Assembly (NCBI RefSeq): GCF_019264445.1
Contig: NZ_JAHVAB010000063.1
Span: forward strand, 1 to 50,595
DNA length: 50,595 nt
Reading direction: 5' to 3'
DNA from: Hydrogenophaga sp.
GTDB taxonomy: Bacteria > Pseudomonadota > Gammaproteobacteria > Burkholderiales > Burkholderiaceae_C
Part shown: positions 45,733-50,595 of the stretch, piece after piece
Layout: every line of letters begins with the position of its first letter
How positions within the stretch are numbered: the first letter of the stretch is position 1
Translations under genes and position numbers: made by a program
The notes under the pieces: model-generated
The model's database searches: none
What the model saw: the letters and a program-made list of their open reading frames with translations, nothing else
Told to the model about the DNA's origin: nothing

Positions 45733-46611
45733 ATGGCCACCTACCGGGGCCGCTTTGCCCCCTCTCCCACAGGTCCCCTGCATGCTGGCTCGCTGGTGGC
45801 GGCGCTCGCCAGCTGGCTCGACGCGCGTGCCCATGGCGGCATCTGGCTGGTGCGCATGGAGGACGTGGACACGCCGCGTTGCGTGCCGGGCATGGGCGCA
45901 CACATCCTCTGGCAGCTGGCGGCCTGCGGGCTCGTGAGTGACGAGCCGGTTGTGCAGCAATCGTCGCGGGGAGCGCTCTACCAGGCTTCGCTGGACCAGC
46001 TGATCGCACAAGGCAACGCCTACCCCTGCGGCTGCTCCCGCAGGGACATCGAAGCCGCGCTGCAGGCCGCCGGCGTCACGCGCGAACGGCACCACGCCGC
46101 GGTCTACCCCGGCACCTGCCGGCCCGAGCGGGGAGGCCTGCAAGGCAAGCCTCCCAGGGCGTGGCGCTTCGCCATCGAGCCGCATCGCGCGCTTGTGCAC
46201 TGGTCCGACACTCGCCTGGGGCCCCAAACGCAGAACGTGGCCACCGAAGTGGGCGACTTCATCCTCAGACGCGCGGACGGTCTGTGGGCCTACCAGCTCG
46301 CGGTGGTGGTCGACGATGCGGATCAGGGCATCACGCACATCGTCCGTGGCGAGGACCTCGCCGACAACACCCCGCGCCAGCTCCTGCTGCAGCGCGCGCT
46401 GGGCCAGCCCGAGCCGTATTACCGGCACACGCCGCTGGTGCTCGGTGACAACGGCGAGAAGCTGAGCAAGCAGAACGGCGCGCAGCCTTTTGATGCGGAC
46501 CACCCGCTGGCCGCGCTGCAGCAGGCAGCGCAGGCGCTGGGCTTGCCCCCGGCACCGGGCTCGGGCGTGAGCGAAGCGCTGCGGCACTGGGTGAGTGCCT
46601 GGTCGGCCTGA
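45733..46611 (+). CDS. gluQ: glutamyl-Q tRNA(Asp) synthetase
   Basis: A 292-residue truncated GluRS-like enzyme that charges glutamate onto queuosine 34 of tRNA-Asp in the cytoplasm, without the anticodon-binding domain. The HIGH-type motif is [20 protein letters not shown] and the KMSKS-type motif is [10 protein letters not shown] near residue 245. Zinc ligands are suggested by CGCSRRD and YPGTC. The end at 46611 is normal for the YadB/GluQ family, which lacks the C-terminal half of GltX. It follows the oxidoreductase by 59 bases. Confidence 0.92.
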   Translation: MATYRGRFAPSPTGPLHAGSLVAALASWLDARAHGGIWLVRMEDVDTPRCVPGMGAHILWQLAACGLVSDEPVVQQSSRGALYQASLDQLIAQGNAYPCGCSRRDIEAALQAAGVTRERHHAAVYPGTCRPERGGLQGKPPRAWRFAIEPHRALVHWSDTRLGPQTQNVATEVGDFILRRADGLWAYQLAVVVDDADQGITHIVRGEDLADNTPRQLLLQRALGQPEPYYRHTPLVLGDNGEKLSKQNGAQPFDADHPLAALQQAAQALGLPPAPGSGVSEALRHWVSAWSA

Positions 46612-46662
46612 TGCAGCGCGCCGCCTAAAATCCAGCGCTCCCCCGCTCGTTTCAGGCCCTCC

Positions 46663-47391
46663 ATGACCGATCCCCGCCACGCCCAGCCCCGCCCCGCACC
46701 CGCCGACACGACCTTCATGCGCGAGGTCAAGAGCTACGTGCTGCGCGCCGGCCGCATGGGCCCGGGACAGGCCCGCGCCTTCGAGCAACACGGCCCGCGC
46801 TTTCTGCTGGGCTACGCACCCGGGCCATTCGACGCCGCTGCCGCGTTTGGAAGGCAGGCGCCCTTGATCATGGAGATCGGCTTTGGCATGGGCGGCGCCA
46901 CCGCGCACATCGCATCGGTGCGGCCGCAAGACAACTTTCTGTGCTGCGAAGTGCATGAGCCCGGTGTGGGCGCCCTGCTCAAGCTGGTCGGCGAACAGCA
47001 GCTGGAAAACATCCGGATCTTGCGGCACGACGCCGTCGAAGTGCTCGACCACATGCTGGGCGAAGCCAGTCTGGATGGCGTTCACATCTTCTTCCCCGAC
47101 CCTTGGCACAAGAGCCGTCACCACAAGCGCCGCCTGATCCAGGGGCCGTTCGTGAACCGGCTGGCGCACCACCTGAAGCCCGGCGGCTACCTGCACCTGG
47201 CCACCGACTGGGAGCCCTATGCGCAGCAGATGCTCGAGGTGCTGAGCGCAGAACCGCTGCTCGCCAACACGGCCGCCGCCGGCAGCGAAGGCTTCGTGCC
47301 CAAGCCCGACTACCGCCCGCTCACCAAATTCGAAAACCGTGGCCTCAAGCTCGGCCACGGCGTGTGGGACCTCGTGTTCCGCCGGGTCTGA
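46663..47391 (+). CDS. trmB: tRNA (guanine-N7)-methyltransferase
   Basis: A 242-residue SAM-dependent enzyme that makes m7G46 in the variable loop of many tRNAs. The SAM-binding motif is [16 protein letters not shown], and the later segments [19 protein letters not shown] and [21 protein letters not shown] are TrmB signatures. The last segment, [20 protein letters not shown], carries the conserved T-x-F/YExR pattern. Size is standard. A TAAAAT -10-like sequence (46626-46631) precedes it, without a clear -35 box. Confidence 0.96.
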   Translation: MTDPRHAQPRPAPADTTFMREVKSYVLRAGRMGPGQARAFEQHGPRFLLGYAPGPFDAAAAFGRQAPLIMEIGFGMGGATAHIASVRPQDNFLCCEVHEPGVGALLKLVGEQQLENIRILRHDAVEVLDHMLGEASLDGVHIFFPDPWHKSRHHKRRLIQGPFVNRLAHHLKPGGYLHLATDWEPYAQQMLEVLSAEPLLANTAAAGSEGFVPKPDYRPLTKFENRGLKLGHGVWDLVFRRV

Positions 47392-47412
47392 CGCGCACAC
47401 CTGCTGGCCGCC

Positions 47413-48342
47413 ATGGGGCGCCCACCCAAAAACGCTGCCATTCCCTCACGCCGTGGCGTGTCGGCCAGCTGCGTGGCGCTGCCCAGCGACAAGCCCGCGC
47501 GTTGGGGGGATCTCATTGAATTCCTCGCCGAGCGCCTGAGCGCGGTGTCGCACATGGCCTGGTCCCAGCGCATGGCGCGTGGGGAAGTGCTGGACGAGGC
47601 GGGGCAGCCGCTGCCTCCCGATGCGCCCTTTCGCCCTGGCACCCGGGTCTACTACTACCGCGAGCTCGACGACGAAACCGAGGTGCCGTTCGAAGAAGCG
47701 GTGATCTACCAGGACGACCACCTGCTGGTGGCCGACAAGCCGCACTTCCTGCCGGTGACGCCCGGCGGGCGCTACGTGCAGCAGAGCCTGCTGGTGCGCC
47801 TGAAGAACCGGCTGGGCATCGACAGCTTGAGTCCCATTCACCGCATCGACCGCGAAACCGCGGGCTTGGTGCTCTTCAGCCTGCGCCCGCAGGACCGTGC
47901 GGCTTACCAGGCGCTGTTTCGCGAGCGCAGCGTGCACAAGGTGTACGAGGCCATCGCGCCTGACAGCACCGCCCACCGCTGGCCTGTGGTGAGGCACAGC
48001 CGCATCGTGGAGGAAGACCAGGCCTTCTTCCGCATGGTCGAGGCCGCGGGTGAGCCCAACAGCGAAACACACGTGGACCGCCTGGACACGCGCGGTACTT
48101 GGGCCCGCTACCGGCTTGAGCCCGTGACGGGCAAGCGCCACCAGCTGCGCGTGCACATGAACGCACTGGGCCTGCCCATCGCCGGCGACCAGTTCTACCC
48201 GCGCGTGCTGCGCGGGCCGGACGAGCCCGAGGATTTCTCCGATCCGCTGCGCCTGCTGGCCCGGCGCATCGCCTTCACCGACCCCGTCACGGGCGAGGCC
48301 CGCGAGTTTGACAGCCGGTGGAGGCTCGACTGGCCGGCCTGA
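47413..48342 (+). CDS. RluA-family pseudouridine synthase
   Basis: A 309-residue pseudouridine synthase. The catalytic aspartate is in IHRIDRETAGLVLFSLRP. Conserved flanking segments are VIYQDDHLLVADKPHFLPVTPGG and GKRHQLRVHMNALGLPIAGDQFYP. An N-terminal S4-like region (ISVSASCVALPSDKPARWGDLIEFL, then MARGEVLDE) precedes the catalytic domain. The target uridine (23S, 16S or tRNA) cannot be named. It lies 21 bases after trmB, so the two tRNA/RNA modification genes are probably in one operon. It ends four bases before the convergent transglutaminase gene. Confidence 0.88.
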   Translation: MGRPPKNAAIPSRRGVSASCVALPSDKPARWGDLIEFLAERLSAVSHMAWSQRMARGEVLDEAGQPLPPDAPFRPGTRVYYYRELDDETEVPFEEAVIYQDDHLLVADKPHFLPVTPGGRYVQQSLLVRLKNRLGIDSLSPIHRIDRETAGLVLFSLRPQDRAAYQALFRERSVHKVYEAIAPDSTAHRWPVVRHSRIVEEDQAFFRMVEAAGEPNSETHVDRLDTRGTWARYRLEPVTGKRHQLRVHMNALGLPIAGDQFYPRVLRGPDEPEDFSDPLRLLARRIAFTDPVTGEAREFDSRWRLDWPA

Positions 48343-48346
48343 AACC

Positions 48347-49468
48347 TCAGACCTTGAGCTCGCGCGCCGTGATCTGGTACTTGAAATCGTCGGGCGCGTA
48401 AGAGTCCAGCCGCTGGCCGCCCGTCTCGCCCACGGGGTACATGAAGAAGCCCAGCTCAGGGCCTTGCGCCTGCGGCAGCTTCACGTCGTGCGCCATGTTC
48501 CAGGCCATCCAGTTGCCTTCCCAGCCGCCAAACAGCGCGCGGTTCACAGGGGTCACCACCGGGTGCTGCGTCGTCTTGATCCACTCCGGCGTTTCCAGAC
48601 GCATGACCTTGGCCACATCGGCGGGGTCCATGGCCACCCATCCCCGTCCACTCAGGTGCACCTCGGCCCGGCAATGCTGCGCCCCCTTGAGGCTGGCGGA
48701 GTTGCCGCTGAGCTCCTTGTAGCCAAAGGCCGACGGGGCGAGGCGGATGCCGTAGACGTCCCGGGCAGGCAGCCCTGCCGCACGGCACAGGCCGACAAAG
48801 ATGGCATTCAGGTCTGCGCATTTGCCACCCAGGTTGCCGGTCTCCAGCATGGTCTTGATGTCGCCCTCACCGCAGCCGCGCACCTTGGGCTCGCGGTAGG
48901 TGTTGGCCACCACCCAGTCGTAAATCTGGCGGGCCTTCTGCTCATCCGTGCGCGCGCCCCGCGTGGCCTTGAGCGCGGTCTCGCGCACGATACCGTCGGT
49001 GGGCAGCAAGGCGGTGGGCTGCGTCCAGAAACGCAGGCTGGTCGCATCTTCGGTGGCCGCCGATGTCTGCGCGAAATCGGCTGCGCGGTTGCGCGTCTGC
49101 ACACGGCTGGTGAGCTCGACAAACGGCGCAGGACCGCTGGCCGGGAACTGCACGTGCAACATGCGCGCGCCGTAGTGGCGGTCTTCGGTCAGGCGCGCGG
49201 TGCCGTTGGTGCGGAATTCGTTGGTCAGCGAGGTCTGCCAGTCGCTCTCGACGGAAGGCAGTGGCAGCCAGACCTGTGAGGCCCCACGGGGCACGTCGAT
49301 GTCGACACGCGTGGTGACGTCAAACGTGCGCCACGCGCCCGGCTGGGGATTGAACTCGCGCTGGGCGGCACCGGCCTGGGCGAACGCTCCAGCGGCGTGG
49401 AACATGGGGGAAGCGGCGGCCACGGTCGTGGCGGCGCGCTGCAGGAACAGGCGGCGATCGGGGGTCAT
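48347..49468 (-). CDS. Tat-exported transglutaminase-like protein
   Basis: A 373-residue protein with a twin-arginine leader (DRRLFLQRAATTVAAASPM, cleaved after AFAQ), so it is probably periplasmic. The transglutaminase-like core has the catalytic cysteine in NLGGKCADLNAIFVGLCRAAG, the histidine in HCRAEVHLSGRGW and the aspartate in VAMDPADVAKVM. The substrate is unknown; such domains occur in proteases and in crosslinking enzymes. The start at 49466-49468 is chosen because it begins the Tat motif; an upstream ATG at 49543 would place an unrelated extension before it. It is downstream of the TlpA-like gene on the same strand with a gap of 142 bases. Confidence 0.82.
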   Translation of the reverse strand: MTPDRRLFLQRAATTVAAASPMFHAAGAFAQAGAAQREFNPQPGAWRTFDVTTRVDIDVPRGASQVWLPLPSVESDWQTSLTNEFRTNGTARLTEDRHYGARMLHVQFPASGPAPFVELTSRVQTRNRAADFAQTSAATEDATSLRFWTQPTALLPTDGIVRETALKATRGARTDEQKARQIYDWVVANTYREPKVRGCGEGDIKTMLETGNLGGKCADLNAIFVGLCRAAGLPARDVYGIRLAPSAFGYKELSGNSASLKGAQHCRAEVHLSGRGWVAMDPADVAKVMRLETPEWIKTTQHPVVTPVNRALFGGWEGNWMAWNMAHDVKLPQAQGPELGFFMYPVGETGGQRLDSYAPDDFKYQITARELKV

Positions 49469-49610
49469 GTAGAGAGCTCCGGAATGTGGAAAAACCGGCG
49501 GAACCACACACACAGGGTGCGATGCATCGCCTTGAGGGGTCACGGAAAGCGCTGCTTGCCGTGGGAGGCCGATTATGGCGCTCGCGTGGTCCGGGTGCGC
49601 CGCGGCACGG

Positions 49611-50156
49611 TCAGGCCGCCATCACCCGTTCGACCCAGCCCAGCGCTTCGCGGCTGCTCCAGTCCACCTCGCCGCGCACGCGCTCCCGTGCGTTGCCCCG
49701 GCGGTCGATCAGCACCGTGGTGGGGAACACGCGTACGCCCCAGTTGCGCGCGTGTTCGCCCAGCGGGTCCAGCCACACGGGCAGGCTCAGGCTGGTCTGT
49801 GCGACGAAACGCAAGGCACGCTGCGGTGGCTCCTTGAAGTTGAGCGCGATGACCGCCAGCCTGTCCTCGCCGAGCAACGCGGGCAAGTCCTGCAGCAGCG
49901 GCATCTCTGCGCGGCACGGCTCGCACCAGCTGGCCCAGAAGTTGAGCAGCACCGCCCGGCCCTTGAGATCGACGAGACGCACGGCCTGCCCCTGCAGGTC
50001 CAGCGTCGCCAGCGCCGGCGTGGGGGTGCCGCGAGGCCACGCGCTGCGTTCAAACGCAGGGGCTGCACCGGTTGCCCCCGCCACCGCCGGCAGGCCGGCA
50101 GCGGCGAGACCGCCGATGCAGGCACCCATCCATTGCCGGCGGTTCAAGGCGTTCAC
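49611..50156 (-). CDS. TlpA-like thioredoxin-fold protein
   Basis: A 181-residue exported thioredoxin-fold protein. The N-terminus [20 protein letters not shown] is a twin-arginine-like signal. The active site is WCEPC in [19 protein letters not shown] and the cis-proline region is [15 protein letters not shown]. Proteins of this family act as periplasmic thiol-disulfide reductants, for example in cytochrome c maturation. I choose the GTG at 50156, because it overlaps the alaS stop by three bases; an ATG at 50174 lies inside alaS. It couples alaS with a redox protein, but no functional link is known. The transglutaminase gene lies downstream. Confidence 0.87.
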   Translation of the reverse strand: MNALNRRQWMGACIGGLAAAGLPAVAGATGAAPAFERSAWPRGTPTPALATLDLQGQAVRLVDLKGRAVLLNFWASWCEPCRAEMPLLQDLPALLGEDRLAVIALNFKEPPQRALRFVAQTSLSLPVWLDPLGEHARNWGVRVFPTTVLIDRRGNARERVRGEVDWSSREALGWVERVMAA

Positions 50157-50595
50157 AGCCGCTCGGCCACCCACGCCTGAACCGACTGCAGCGCCTTGGG
50201 CAGGCCGCTGGCATCGGTGCCACCGGCCATGGCCATGTCGGGCTTGCCGCCGCCCTTGCCACCCACCTGCTGGGCGACAAAGTTCACCAGCTCACCGGCC
50301 TTGACCTTGCCCATGCTGTCGGCGGTCACGCCAGCGGCCAGCTGCACCTTGCCGCCGTCCACCGCGGCCAGCACGATGGCCGCCGTCTTGAGCTTGTCCT
50401 TGAGCTTGTCGAGGGTGTCGCGCAGCGTCTTGGCATCGGCGCCATTGAGCACCGCCGCCAGCACCTTGATGCCTTTGACGTCCACCGCCTGCGCGACGAG
50501 CTCATCGCCCTGGCTCGAAGCCAGCTTGCCCTTGAGCGCGGCCACTTCCTTTTCCAGCGCCTTCACCTGTTCCAGCGTCTGGCCGATGCGGGTGT
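50153..50595 (-). CDS. alaS: alanine--tRNA ligase, C-terminal part
   Basis: Only the last 146 or so residues are in the window; the rest lies to the right. The visible part begins [24 protein letters not shown], a coiled coil, and continues into the DHHA1-like C-terminal domain ([20 protein letters not shown] to [30 protein letters not shown]). The glycine-rich motif [15 protein letters not shown] is highly diagnostic of AlaRS. It overlaps the start of the TlpA-like gene (GTGA). AlaRS charges tRNA-Ala and edits mischarged Ser and Gly with a domain that is not visible here. Confidence 0.95.
   Translation of the reverse strand, partial: TRIGQTLEQVKALEKEVAALKGKLASSQGDELVAQAVDVKGIKVLAAVLNGADAKTLRDTLDKLKDKLKTAAIVLAAVDGGKVQLAAGVTADSMGKVKAGELVNFVAQQVGGKGGGKPDMAMAGGTDASGLPKALQSVQAWVAERL

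Overview
The window is ordinary, dense, high-GC chromosomal DNA of a betaproteobacterium, most likely a member of the Comamonadaceae (Burkholderiales). The evidence is the strong GC bias at third codon positions, the glyA-nrdR-type IV pilin-rib-nusB gene order, a RibB carrying a degenerate RibA-like domain, and a short GC-rich hairpin repeat of a type I associate with this family. I see no rRNA or tRNA genes, insertion sequences, prophage or CRISPR arrays.

Layout. 0-3.5 kb (minus): cysS, an AlkA-like glycosylase, accA and the start of tilS. 3.7-9.2 kb (plus): a translationally coupled envelope group (TPR protein, L,D-transpeptidase, exported and cytoplasmic cyclophilins, lpxH, an MtfA-like peptidase). 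9.2-15.7 kb (minus): a DUF349 protein and a giant AsmA-like DUF748 protein. 15.7-16.4 kb: a gene-free stretch rich in inverted repeats, then a good sigma70 promoter for a lytic transglycosylase. 17.3-19.3 kb: a ZTP (pfl) riboswitch, glyA and nrdR. 19.4-26.6 kb: a complete minor-pilin operon (fimT, pilV, pilW, pilX, pilY1, pilE) whose pilY1 has a one-base frameshift. 26.6-33.3 kb: ribD, then a second, shorter and eroded minor-pilin cluster, then ribE-ribB(X)-ribH-nusB. 33.3-37.1 kb: aminotransferase, ybgC, tolQ, tolR, tolA. 37.2-43.4 kb (minus): dnaE, a DUF599 membrane protein, a flavodoxin-like protein, DoxX and pirin, with a divergent LysR regulator. 44.5-48.3 kb (plus): an FAD oxidoreductase, gluQ, trmB and an RluA-type pseudouridine synthase. 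48.3-50.6 kb (minus): the end of alaS, a TlpA-like thioredoxin and a Tat-exported transglutaminase-like protein.

How parts work together. The riboflavin genes form one pathway, RibD, RibB, RibH and RibE, but GTP cyclohydrolase II (RibA) is not encoded here because the RibA-like domain has lost its zinc cysteines. The first pilin cluster supplies the priming minor pilins and the PilY1 tip adhesin of a type IV pilus. The second cluster has the same order, but FimT and PilX are shortened and PilY1 is reduced at most to a tail, which suggests decay of a duplicated locus inside the rib operon. TolQRA form the inner-membrane part of the Tol-Pal system; tolB and pal are missing from their usual downstream place. 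The pirin/DoxX/flavodoxin set with a divergent LysR gene resembles a redox or electrophile stress module.

The items most worth a second look are the ZTP riboswitch, the structured non-coding stretch near 15.8-16.0 kb, the broken pilY1, and the eroded second pilin cluster. I did not find a convincing entirely new system.
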